64,000 nucleotides of DNA. Origin: CAVVYV01 sp963818205. Lineage in GTDB: Bacteria; Actinomycetota; Thermoleophilia; Solirubrobacterales; 70-9. Below the pieces are notes generated by a model. That model was not told the DNA's origin, did not search any database, and worked only from the letters and a program-made list of their open reading frames with translations. The DNA lies in contig CAWFRG010000004.1 in assembly GCA_963818205.1 (NCBI GenBank), positions 248,001 through 312,000 of the forward strand, read 5' to 3'. The first letter of the stretch is position 1, and every line of letters begins with the position of its first letter. The position numbers were made by a program, and so were the translations under genes. Below are positions 44,279 to 52,345 of this stretch, piece by piece.

Positions 44279-45867
44279 GGTTGAAGCTCCTCCACCGCGG
44301 CGCGCACCCTATCGTCGGCGACCGGCTCGCCCCAGCGCGGCTCGCCGGGCCGCTCCAGGAGGACGAATCCGAGACCCTCACTGGTGCGCTTCTTGTCGCG
44401 GCCGATCGCCTCGAGCACACCGTCGACGCCGACCTCCGGATCGAGCATGGTCGGCAGGCGCTGCTCGGCGAGCAGCGAGGCGACCTCCGCCCGCAGCCCA
44501 TCGGCATCCGAGAGGCGGAGCGCGGCCAGCAGGCCGAGCCCCACCGCCTCGCCGTGGCGATAGCGCCGGTAGCCCGTCTCGGCCTCGATCGCGTGGCCGA
44601 CGGTGTGGCCGAGGTTGAGCACCGCGCGGCGGCCGGAGTCGCGTTCGTCCTCGGCGACGATCTGGATCTTGGTGCGGGCGCACTCGAAGATCACCTCGTC
44701 CAGCTCGCCCGGGTCGAGCTCGCGGATCTCGCGCACGCGCTGCCAGAGCGGTCCCCCGGCGATCAGCGCGGTCTTCAGCACCTCGACCCACCCGGCGGCG
44801 AGCTCCTCCCGCGGCAGCGTGCCCAGCGTCCTCGGATCGGCGAGCACCGCGAGCGGCTGGTGGTAGGCGCCGATGTAGTTCTTCGCCTCCGGCAGGTCCA
44901 CTCCGGTCTTCCCGCCGTAGGCCGAGTCCACCTGGGCGACCAGGGTGGTCGGGACCTGAATCAAAGCCACTCCGCGCTGGTAGGTCGCGGCGCAGAAGCC
45001 GCCCAGATCTCCGACGACGCCGCCGCCGAAGGCGAGGAGGCAATCGTCGCGCCTGGCACCGGCTCGGGCCAACTCGCCCAGAACCCGCTCGGCCTCGGCG
45101 AGGGTCTTCGACGCCTCGGAGCCCTCCACCTCGATTGTCGCCTCTCCGGCGGGCAGCAGCCTCTCGTGGAGCGAAAGCACCTCGGCGTCGGCGATCCGGA
45201 AGACGCGCTCGGGCAGGGCGCCGGGGGCCAATGCTCGGGCGCGGTCGAAGAGCGAGATCGCGCCCTCCCCGACCGCGGCCGGGTAGGAGCCCGTCGCCGA
45301 GTCCGCCCAGATCAGCCGCACCCCGGGGGCCTCGCTTGCCGCCGCGAGCCAGGGCGCCGCCGGGCCCCCGGCCTCGCCCGCCCGGGACGGCAGGATCGCG
45401 CGGGCGGCCTCCTCATACAGCGGCCTTCGCTCCGCGAACCGCCGGGAGAACTCCTGACGATCGACGGCGAGCGGGCGATCCGATCCCCGGGCCCGCTCCC
45501 AGGCCGTCTCCTCGTCGACGTCGCACCAGACCGGCATGTGCTCGCGCAGCGCCCCGCGCACCGCCTCGCTCTCGATCGCCCCGCCCCCGAGGGCGACGAC
45601 GGACGATGCTCCCCCGACCTGGCCGGCGAGCGCATCCAACGCGGATACCACCAGCCGCTCCTCCCGGCGTCTGAACTCGACCTCGCCCTCGCGCTCGAAG
45701 AATGAGGAGATCGGCTCGCCGAGCTCGCGCTCGAGCAGATCGTCGGTGTCGATGATGCCGAGCCCGAGCCGTGCGGCGATCGCCTCGGCGGCCTTGGTCT
45801 TGCCCGCCGCCATGAACCCGATCAGAACGATTCCATGGTGGGAGCGCTGCTGTGCTACCTCCGCCAT
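44275..45867 (-). CDS. aroKB: Fused shikimate kinase / 3-dehydroquinate synthase
   Basis: A single intact frame of 530 residues joins two enzymes of the shikimate pathway. The kinase domain (residues about 1-180) has the P-loop GFMAAGKTKAAEAI, DTDDLLERELG, FRRREERLV and VALGGGAIES. The synthase domain (from about residue 190) has LLAFGGGVVGDLGGFCAATY, TTLVAQVDSAYGGKTGVDLP, KNYIGAYHQP and LNLGHTVGHAIEAETGYRRY with the metal-binding His. The ATG at 45867 overlaps the aroC stop by 13 bases. The order aroC-aroKB-aroQ-pepP fits mycobacteria with aroK and aroB merged. Confidence 0.95.
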   Translation of the reverse strand: MAEVAQQRSHHGIVLIGFMAAGKTKAAEAIAARLGLGIIDTDDLLERELGEPISSFFEREGEVEFRRREERLVVSALDALAGQVGGASSVVALGGGAIESEAVRGALREHMPVWCDVDEETAWERARGSDRPLAVDRQEFSRRFAERRPLYEEAARAILPSRAGEAGGPAAPWLAAASEAPGVRLIWADSATGSYPAAVGEGAISLFDRARALAPGALPERVFRIADAEVLSLHERLLPAGEATIEVEGSEASKTLAEAERVLGELARAGARRDDCLLAFGGGVVGDLGGFCAATYQRGVALIQVPTTLVAQVDSAYGGKTGVDLPEAKNYIGAYHQPLAVLADPRTLGTLPREELAAGWVEVLKTALIAGGPLWQRVREIRELDPGELDEVIFECARTKIQIVAEDERDSGRRAVLNLGHTVGHAIEAETGYRRYRHGEAVGLGLLAALRLSDADGLRAEVASLLAEQRLPTMLDPEVGVDGVLEAIGRDKKRTSEGLGFVLLERPGEPRWGEPVADDRVRAAVEELQP

Positions 45868-47018
45868 CCGATCCGCTCCTTGTAGGCCGAAAGCGCCGAG
45901 AGCACGTCGTCGATGTGGTCGCCGCCGAACTTCTCGCGGTAGGCGGCGGCGAGGACCAGGGCGACCATCGCCTCCCCGACGACGGCGGCGGCGGGGACGA
46001 CGGTCGAGTCGGTCCGCTCGCGCATCGCCTGGGCGGGCTCCTTGGTCTCGGTGTCGACCGAGCGCAGCGGCTGGGTCAGGGTCGAGATCGGCTTGATCGC
46101 CGCCTTCACCACCAGCGGCTCGCCGTTGCTCATCCCGCCCTCCAGACCACCGGCCCGGTTGGTCTCGCGGTACCAACCCGTCTCTTCAGACCAGAAGATC
46201 TCGTCGTGGGCCTCGGAGCCGGGGCCGCCCGAGACCTCCCAGGCTTCCCCCAGGGAGACTCCTTTCACCGACTGGATCGAGCAGACGGCCTGGGCGAGGC
46301 GGCCATCGAGCTTCTCCCGCCAGGAGACGTAGGAGCCGAGCCCCGGCACAAGGCCGAAGGCGCGCACCTCGAACTTGCCCCCCAGCGACTCGTTCTCCTT
46401 TCGCAGCCGGTCGATCTCGGCGACCATCCGCGCGGAGGCGTCGGGGTCGAGACTGCGGACCGGGTCCTCGTCCACGGCGGCGAAGTCCTCCGGGGAGAGA
46501 TCGTCTCGCTCGGGGGCGCTCACCGAGGCGATCTGGATCACGTGGCTGTGGACGCTGACGCCGACGGCGTCGAGGAAGGCGCGGGCGAGCGAGCCCGCCG
46601 CGACGCGGGCGGCGGTCTCGCGGGCACTGGCGCGCTCGAGCACGTTGCGGACGTCGCGGTGGCCGAACTTGAGCGCCCCGGCGAGGTCCGCGTGCCCGGG
46701 ACGCGGCAGGTGCGATTCCTCGACCTCGGCCTCGACCGGCCAGGGGTTCATCCGCTCCTCCCAGTTGGGGTAGTCCCGGTTTGCGACCAGGACCGCGATC
46801 GGGCTTCCCAGGGTGCGCCCGTGGCGCACCCCGGAGCGGATCTCGACCGCGTCGCTCTCGATCTTCATCCGCCCGCCGCGGCCATGGCCGAGCTGGCGAC
46901 GCGCCATGTCGCGATCGAGCGCCGCGCGCTCGAGCCGAAGTCCGGCGGGCATGCCCTCGACGATCGCGACCAGGCCAGGCCCGTGCGACTCGCCCGCTGT
47001 GGTGAATGTCAGAGTCAC
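45855..47018 (-). CDS. aroC: Chorismate synthase
   Basis: Last step of the shikimate pathway, FMN-dependent. Intact. The start LTFTTAGESHGPGLVAIVEG, RRQLGHGRGGRMKIE and SCPIAV-like GSPIAVLVANRDYPNWEE are followed by RPGHADLAGALKFGHRDVR and RASARETAARVAAGSLARAF. GTG at 47018 is chosen (VTLTFTTAG), giving the normal family N-terminus. Upstream on the same strand is the prepilin peptidase. Confidence 0.95.
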   Translation of the reverse strand: MTLTFTTAGESHGPGLVAIVEGMPAGLRLERAALDRDMARRQLGHGRGGRMKIESDAVEIRSGVRHGRTLGSPIAVLVANRDYPNWEERMNPWPVEAEVEESHLPRPGHADLAGALKFGHRDVRNVLERASARETAARVAAGSLARAFLDAVGVSVHSHVIQIASVSAPERDDLSPEDFAAVDEDPVRSLDPDASARMVAEIDRLRKENESLGGKFEVRAFGLVPGLGSYVSWREKLDGRLAQAVCSIQSVKGVSLGEAWEVSGGPGSEAHDEIFWSEETGWYRETNRAGGLEGGMSNGEPLVVKAAIKPISTLTQPLRSVDTETKEPAQAMRERTDSTVVPAAAVVGEAMVALVLAAAYREKFGGDHIDDVLSALSAYKERIGWRR

Positions 47019-47068
47019 GCGCCCAGCGTAAAGCGCGGCGTCAGCGCGCCCCGGGCTGCCCGTTTCAG

Positions 47069-47509
47069 TCAACGGCCGAGATTCGCTAACAGGGTGGCCA
47101 GCGCCCCGAGCGAGAGGAAGGGCGCGAAGGGGATCGTGCGCGAGCGCGCGGCCCAGCCATGGCGTGCGATCAGCACAAGGCCGAGGAGCGAGCCGGAGAC
47201 GAAGGCGACCAGCAGCGCCGCAATCACCCCACGGCCGAGATAGAGGCCGAGCACCGCCGCCAGCTTCACGTCACCGAGGCCCATCGCGCCCGGACGGATC
47301 AGCGCCGCCGCCAGAAGGAAGCCGCCGGCACCGAGGGCCGCGAGCCCCCTCTCGGGGAGCGCGGCGGGGTCGAGCGCCGCCGTCAGAGGGACGACGATCA
47401 CGGTCGCCACCGCCAGGGCCCTGTCTGGGACGAGCCGCGCCCGCAGGTCGGCGGCGGTGACGGTAAGGAGGAGGACGAGCAGCGAGGCGTCGGCGAACGC
47501 GGCGGCCAT
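47069..47509 (-). CDS. Prepilin peptidase, A24 type
   Basis: A 146-residue membrane aspartic protease with about six helices, the catalytic half of PilD-type enzymes without the N-terminal methylase. The two Asp motifs are TAADLRARLVPDRAL and GAMGLGDVKLAAVLGLYLG. It may process type IV pilin-like substrates, none of which lie in this window. Same strand as aroC, as in several actinobacteria. Confidence 0.85.
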   Translation of the reverse strand: MAAAFADASLLVLLLTVTAADLRARLVPDRALAVATVIVVPLTAALDPAALPERGLAALGAGGFLLAAALIRPGAMGLGDVKLAAVLGLYLGRGVIAALLVAFVSGSLLGLVLIARHGWAARSRTIPFAPFLSLGALATLLANLGR

Positions 47510-47562
47510 ATCGTTGAGAGCCGCGTGAGTGACGATCTCTTCCCCCCGCGAATCCTCGCCTG

Positions 47563-48102
47563 ATGGCCGCCCGCCGGCTGTTGATCGTGATGCTGGTCCT
47601 GCTCGGGCTCTCCACCCTGGCCGCCGCCCTGGTGCCGCCGCAGGCGCTACGCGAGGACACGACCGGGTCGACCTCGAGCACCGAGCAGGCCGAGACCGCC
47701 CCGACCGACACCGTGCCCCGCGGCAGGAACCTCAAATTCAAGCTTCGAGTCGGCGGCAAGACGACGCCGGTCGTCTCCTGCCCCGTGGGGAAACGTCGCG
47801 CCGGTGGATGCGAGCCGCTCAAGGTCGGTGACCAGCTCACCCTGGTGGTCAGCTCGAGGAAGGCGGACGAGCTGGAGATGCCGGCGTTCGGCCTGGTCGA
47901 TGCCGTCGCGCGGGACGAGCCGGCCCGCTTCGAGATCCTCGTCACCTCCCCCGGCAGCTACAAGATTCGCTTCGTCTCGACCGGCCGGATCGCCGGCCGG
48001 ATCGAGGTGGAGGCGCCCGCCGGGGAGAAGCCGGGGAAGAAGAAGCCCGGCGAGAAGCGGGGTGCTAAGTCTCGAGCTCCCGAGGGGTCAGATCGACCTT
48101 GA
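47563..48102 (+). CDS. Secreted protein with cupredoxin-like region
   Basis: A 179-residue exported protein with a signal peptide (LLIVMLVLLGLSTLAAALVP). After a Thr-rich linker it has a beta-rich domain ending SPGSYKIRFVSTGRIAGRIE, which resembles EfeO/cupredoxin-like folds but lacks obvious copper ligands. A Lys/Gly-rich tail overlaps the HtrA gene by 38 bases on the other strand. Function unknown. Confidence 0.65.
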   Translation: MAARRLLIVMLVLLGLSTLAAALVPPQALREDTTGSTSSTEQAETAPTDTVPRGRNLKFKLRVGGKTTPVVSCPVGKRRAGGCEPLKVGDQLTLVVSSRKADELEMPAFGLVDAVARDEPARFEILVTSPGSYKIRFVSTGRIAGRIEVEAPAGEKPGKKKPGEKRGAKSRAPEGSDRP

Positions 48103-49120
48103 GGAAGCGGCCGTCGCGGACGAGCTCGACCTCGATCCCTTTGCCGATTCGGTCGGCGACCATCAGCCTCTGCAGGTCGCCGACGTCCGCCATCGGCTCG
48201 CCGTCGACGGCGACGATCAGGTCCTCCGCGCGAAGGCCGGCCCGGGCGGCGGGGCTGCCCCCGACCACCTCGACCACCTCGATCCCCGCGTCACGCCTGA
48301 GCTGCGAGGAGACCCGCGGGGGGAGCGGACGGGAGCCGCCGACGATCCCGATGTAGGCACGGCGGACCCTGCCCTCGCTCATCAGCGAGGAGATGATCCT
48401 GTGGGTCGCGGCGTTGATCGGCACCGCGAGGCCGAGGCCGACTCCGGCGACGGCGGTGTTGATGCCGACCACCCGCGCGAGGCCGTCGGCGAGGGCGCCG
48501 CCGGAGTTGCCGGGGTTAAGCGCGGCGTCTGTCTGAATCACGTTCTCGACCAGCCTCCCAGCCGAGCCGGTGCTGGTGGGAAGCGAGCGTCCCAACGCCG
48601 AGACGACCCCGGCGGTGACCGTCCCGGCGAGCCCCATCGGGCTGCCGATCGCCACCACCAGCTGGCCGACCCGGAGCGAGTCGGCGTCGCCGAGTCCGGC
48701 CGGCTCGAGGTCGGTTGCATCGGCGCGAACCACGGCCATGTCCGAGAGTGGATCGGCGCCGACCACGTGGGCACGGAACTCGCGGCCGTCGGAGAACGAG
48801 GCGCCGAGGGCTCCATCGGCCCCCTGCACCACGTGCGCTGCGGTCAGCATGTAGCCGTCGGGAGAGATCGCGACGCCGCTGCCGGCCCCCTCGCGACGAC
48901 CCCGGCGGGTGCGGTGGGGCACCGCAAGGTGGGCGACCGAGGGCCCGAGACGCTCGGCAACCCCGGAGACGGTGCGCGAGTAGGCATCGAAGGCGTCCGC
49001 GTCCGGCAGGCGTTCCGCCGGTGTGGCGGCCTCCGCCGAACCCTGGCCATTCGAGATCAGATTCAGGCCCCCGGTGATCAGTCTCAGCTTGGGCACTAAC
49101 AAAAAGTTAGCACGCCTCAC
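48065..49120 (-). CDS. HtrA-like serine protease with PDZ domain
   Basis: A trypsin-like protease of the HtrA/DegP group. The catalytic triad is visible as TAAHVV (His), SDMAVVRAD (Asp) and AALNPGNSGGALADGLARVV (Ser). A C-terminal PDZ domain (AYIGIVGG, VVGGSPAARAGLRAEDLIVA) would bind unfolded or peptide substrates. No signal peptide or membrane helix is obvious at the N-terminus. GTG at 49120 follows the cupin TGA directly, so the two genes are adjacent and coupled. Confidence 0.88.
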   Translation of the reverse strand: MRRANFLLVPKLRLITGGLNLISNGQGSAEAATPAERLPDADAFDAYSRTVSGVAERLGPSVAHLAVPHRTRRGRREGAGSGVAISPDGYMLTAAHVVQGADGALGASFSDGREFRAHVVGADPLSDMAVVRADATDLEPAGLGDADSLRVGQLVVAIGSPMGLAGTVTAGVVSALGRSLPTSTGSAGRLVENVIQTDAALNPGNSGGALADGLARVVGINTAVAGVGLGLAVPINAATHRIISSLMSEGRVRRAYIGIVGGSRPLPPRVSSQLRRDAGIEVVEVVGGSPAARAGLRAEDLIVAVDGEPMADVGDLQRLMVADRIGKGIEVELVRDGRFLKVDLTPRELET

Positions 49121-49655
49121 TCATGGACTGATTGCGCCGAAGGTCTCGGGATTGGGCTTGTAGCCGCGGGCGCGGCCGAGAACGCCGAGAACGGCCACCG
49201 CCCCCTTGACGAGGACGCGGGGACCGGCGAGCCGGAAGACGTCGTCGTACTCGCTGAGGAGGGCGCCGAAGGCGAGCGGCCCGGGCGTCCCGTTGCGGCC
49301 CACCCGGCCCTCGCGATGGAGGGCGTCGATTGAGCGGAACCACCCCTCGGTCCGCAGGGCAGGGCGCGTTTGCCAGATCGCCCGGGCCGGCTGATCGCCG
49401 GGGTTCCACATCTGGTGGGGTGTGCCTCGGGGGATGTCGAGGGTCTCGCCGGGACCAAGGTCGCGCTGCTCGCCACCGACCTTGGCCCGCAGGGTGGCCG
49501 TCGAGGACCTCGAAGTGCTCGTCCTGCGCCGGGTGATAGTGAGGCGGCGGCGCCTTGCCCCCGGGGCCATAGCTCCCCTCCACCTCGAGCAGCTCCGGGC
49601 TGCTCTGACGAATGGTCACCGACTCGGTCGGCGTCAGCTTCAGCGTCTCCGCCAT
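49121..49655 (-). CDS. Cupin domain protein (one frameshift)
   Basis: A cupin-fold protein with the metal-binding motifs PPPHYHPAQDEHFEVLDG and LGPGETLDIPRGTPHQMWNP. The frame changes near 49490, between the two motifs. The C-terminal region (GTPGPLAFGALLSEYDDVFR, GARGYKPNPETF-like) is conserved in actinobacterial cupins. The stop TGA is directly followed by the HtrA GTG. The substrate is unknown. Confidence 0.78.
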
Positions 49656-49666
49656 CCCGCCCTCAT

Positions 49667-50493
49667 TTACCCGGCCCTGGCCGCCTCACGCATCGCCTCC
49701 AGGGGCGGCTCGAGCCCGGTCCAGATCCGCAGCGACTCCCCTCCCTGGCGGACCAGGACCTCCAGCCCGTCCACCACGGTCGCCCCCCTCCTCCGGGCCT
49801 CGCGGACCAATCTGGTCTCCTCGCCGCCGTAGACCAGGTCGACCAGGATCGGCCGGGCGTCGAAGCGTCGGGGATCGATCGGCAGCTGCTCGAACGGATC
49901 CTCGCCCGCCAGTCCCACCGAGGTGCAGTTGGCGATCAGCTCATAGGCGACCGGTTCGATCTCCTCGGCCGACACCGTCGCGATCCGGCCCTCTACCTCG
50001 GACCGCCGCCAGGTCGCGGACGAGCCGCGTCGGCGCGCTCGCCGGTTCGGTTCCAGACGTCGACGCTCGCTCCCGCGGCCGGCGAGGGCCCAGGCGGCCG
50101 CCCGCGCCGACCCCCCCGCTCCCAGCACCAGCGCCCGCTTCCCGGCGGGCGAGGCGGGCAGCGCCGCCAGAAGCCCGGGCGCGTCGGTGTTCTCGGCGCG
50201 AATCACGCCATCGCCGAAGCTGAGGGTGTTGGCCGCGCCGATCTCGGATGGCCGCCGCCGAGGCCTCGCCGGCGACCGCCAGCGCCGCCTCCTTGTGGGG
50301 GATGGTGACGTTGGCGCCGACGAAGCCGCGATCCGGGGAGCTTCCGGGTGCGCTCCTCGAAGTCCTCCGGCGCGAGGTCGAGCGCCTCGTAGCTCCACTC
50401 GTTGGCGAGCCCCAGCTCCCGCAGGGCGGCGTTCTGCATCGCCGGCGAGCGCGAGTGCGAGACCGGATGGCCGAGAACCGCGAGGCGCTTCAC
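49667..50493 (-). CDS. aroE: Shikimate dehydrogenase (frameshifted)
   Basis: Reduces 3-dehydroshikimate with NADPH. GTG at 50493 gives KRLAVLGHPVSHSRSPAMQN with the shikimate-binding Ser residues. The gene then continues through several frames with NVTIPHKEAAL, GAANTLSFGDGVIRAENTDA, the NADP loop LVLGAGGSARAAAWAL and ANCTSVGLAGEDPFEQLP. At least three single-base shifts between 50340 and 49990 are needed. Downstream of mltG on the same strand, an order seen in many actinobacteria. Confidence 0.88.
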
Positions 50494-50519
50494 GGCGCGG
50501 CGAGGCGCTGGCGCTCGGG

Positions 50520-51914
50520 TCAGCACTCGGTCGGCGAGCCGCCCTGCTCCTGGAGCGCCTGCTGGTACTGGGCGTTGAACTGCTCGAACTGGGCCTCGTT
50601 GGCGGCGAAGTTGTGCTCGCATGTCCCGGGCTTGACCACGTAGAAGAGATAGTTGACCTTCGCCGGGTGGGCGGCGGCCCGGATCGCATCGAGGCCGGGG
50701 TTGCCGATCGGGGTCGGCGGGAGCCCCAGGTGGGTCCGGGTGTTGTAGGCCGAGGGCGACTCGAGCTGCGACTGGGTGATCTGGTCCTCGTAGTTGTTGA
50801 ACTCGTAGCGGGTGGTGGCGTCGATCGCCAGCGGCATCCCCCGCCTCAGGCGGTTGTAGATCACCGCGGCGACCAGCGGGCGCTCCTTCGCCACCGCGAC
50901 CTCGCGGTCAACCATCGAGGCGATGATCAGGACGTCGTAGGGGGTGAGGTTCTTCTTCTTCGCGTAGGCGAGGTCGACCTTGGCGAAGTTCTGCTTGAAG
51001 GCCTCGAGCTGCTCGGGGATGAGCGCGTTGACGTCGGACCCCGGATCGAGCTGGTAGGTCGCCGGGAACAGGAACCCCTCGAGGCTCGGGGGATTGACGG
51101 CCCCGTACTGGGCGGGGTCGAATCCCTGGAAGCTCCTCGTCGCCGCCAGGTAGTCGCCGCCGATCCCGACGTCGGCGATGATCGGCGCCATCTGGGCCCT
51201 CGGGAGGCCCTCGGGGAGGGTGAGGGTCACCTTGCCGCCGCTGCTGGTGAGCTCGTCGATCGCCGCCCCGTAGCTCATGTTGGCGGCGAGGACGTAGCGC
51301 CCGGCCTGGACGTCGCCCTCCTTCCCGGCGAGCCTCAGGCGGATCTGAAAGAGGCCGCCGTTGGAGACGACGTCGTTCTCGGTGAGGATGTCCGCGATCT
51401 CGCCGGCGGTGGCGCCCTCGGGGACGTTGACGATCACCTGACCCTCGCCGTCGCCCTTGAAGGGCTGGAAGAGCGCGAACAGGAACCAGGCGAGCAGGAG
51501 GCCGACCAGGGTCAGCGCCAGGGCGACGATCCTGCGGCGGCGATAGTTGCCCGACCTCGCCGGCCGCCCACCGCCCCCACGTCCGAAGCGGCGCCGCGGC
51601 CGCCCGGCCGGCCGCGGCCCGCTCACGCCCGGTGGCCCTCTGCCGGCGGTCTGCTCCGGTAGCCGGGGCGTGGCGTCCGCCTCGCCGCCCGAGATCCGGC
51701 CGAAGCCGCCGGTGCCCTGGCCGTCGGAGCTCGCCCGCTTGCCGCTCTTCTTCCGGCGCGCCTCGCGCTCACGGCGGCGCCGCTCCCGCTCGATCGCGGC
51801 GGGGTCGTCCCGCCCGAACTCGTCGGTGGGCGGCTGCCGCGAGTCGCCGGGACCGTCCTCGCCGGTGGGCTGAGGTTCCCCTCGGTGTCGGCGAACCAGT
51901 CCTCGCGCTCGCAT
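50520..51914 (-). CDS. mltG: Endolytic murein transglycosylase MltG
   Basis: A membrane-anchored lytic transglycosylase that cuts nascent glycan strands during cell wall growth. A long cytoplasmic Arg/Gly/Pro-rich N-terminus (about 120 residues) precedes one membrane helix (IVALALTLVGLLLAWFLFAL). The YceG domain follows: VIVNVPEGATAGEIADIL, PSLEGFLFPATYQLDPG with the catalytic Glu, LIIASMVDREVAVAKERPLV and RRGMPLAIDATTRYEF. ATG at 51914 overlaps the ruvX stop (TGATG). One shift near 51880 in the N-terminus is likely. Confidence 0.9.
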   Translation of the reverse strand: MRARGLVRRHRGEPQPTGEDGPGDSRQPPTDEFGRDDPAAIERERRRREREARRKKSGKRASSDGQGTGGFGRISGGEADATPRLPEQTAGRGPPGVSGPRPAGRPRRRFGRGGGGRPARSGNYRRRRIVALALTLVGLLLAWFLFALFQPFKGDGEGQVIVNVPEGATAGEIADILTENDVVSNGGLFQIRLRLAGKEGDVQAGRYVLAANMSYGAAIDELTSSGGKVTLTLPEGLPRAQMAPIIADVGIGGDYLAATRSFQGFDPAQYGAVNPPSLEGFLFPATYQLDPGSDVNALIPEQLEAFKQNFAKVDLAYAKKKNLTPYDVLIIASMVDREVAVAKERPLVAAVIYNRLRRGMPLAIDATTRYEFNNYEDQITQSQLESPSAYNTRTHLGLPPTPIGNPGLDAIRAAAHPAKVNYLFYVVKPGTCEHNFAANEAQFEQFNAQYQQALQEQGGSPTEC

Positions 51915-52335
51915 CAATCGCGTCTCCTCGGCTTCGCCTCCGGGGACGCCCGAGCTGCGGCCTCGACGCGAGATAGCCCTCGAGCAGGTGGGCGGCGGCC
52001 AGCGAGTCGGGGTCGCCCCGCGCACCCTCGCGGGCGCTGCGCTCGGCCATCGTCGTGGTCAGACGCTCGTCGTACATCTCAACGGGCAGATCGAGTAATC
52101 CCTCCAGCTCCGCCGCGAAAGCGCGGCTGAGCCTGGCTTGCTCGCCCTCCTCCCCGCTCAGCGAGACCGGCAAACCGACGACGACGCGCTCGGCGCCGTG
52201 TTCCTTGGCCAGCTGCGCGATCCGCTCCGCCTCGGGTGGCTCGACCGCGGAGAGCGGCCGCACCAGCGTCCCGGTCGGATCAGAGATCGCGCAACCGCAT
52301 CGTGCGGTCCCGTAATCGAGCGCGAGCACCCGCAA
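51914..52335 (-). CDS. ruvX: Putative Holliday junction resolvase RuvX/YqgF (one frameshift)
   Basis: RNase-H-fold nuclease thought to process pre-16S rRNA or Holliday junctions. RVLALDYGTARCGCAISDPT, AERVVVGLPVSLSGEEGEQA, DLPVEMYDERLTTTMAE and DSLAAAHLLEGYL are conserved. TTG at 52335 gives the usual short start. A shift near 51950 gives PEAKPRRRD and a TGA that overlaps the mltG ATG. There is no stop between the alaS tail and this frame, so upstream readthrough is formally possible. Confidence 0.85.
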
Positions 52336-52345
52336 CAGGCTAAGA

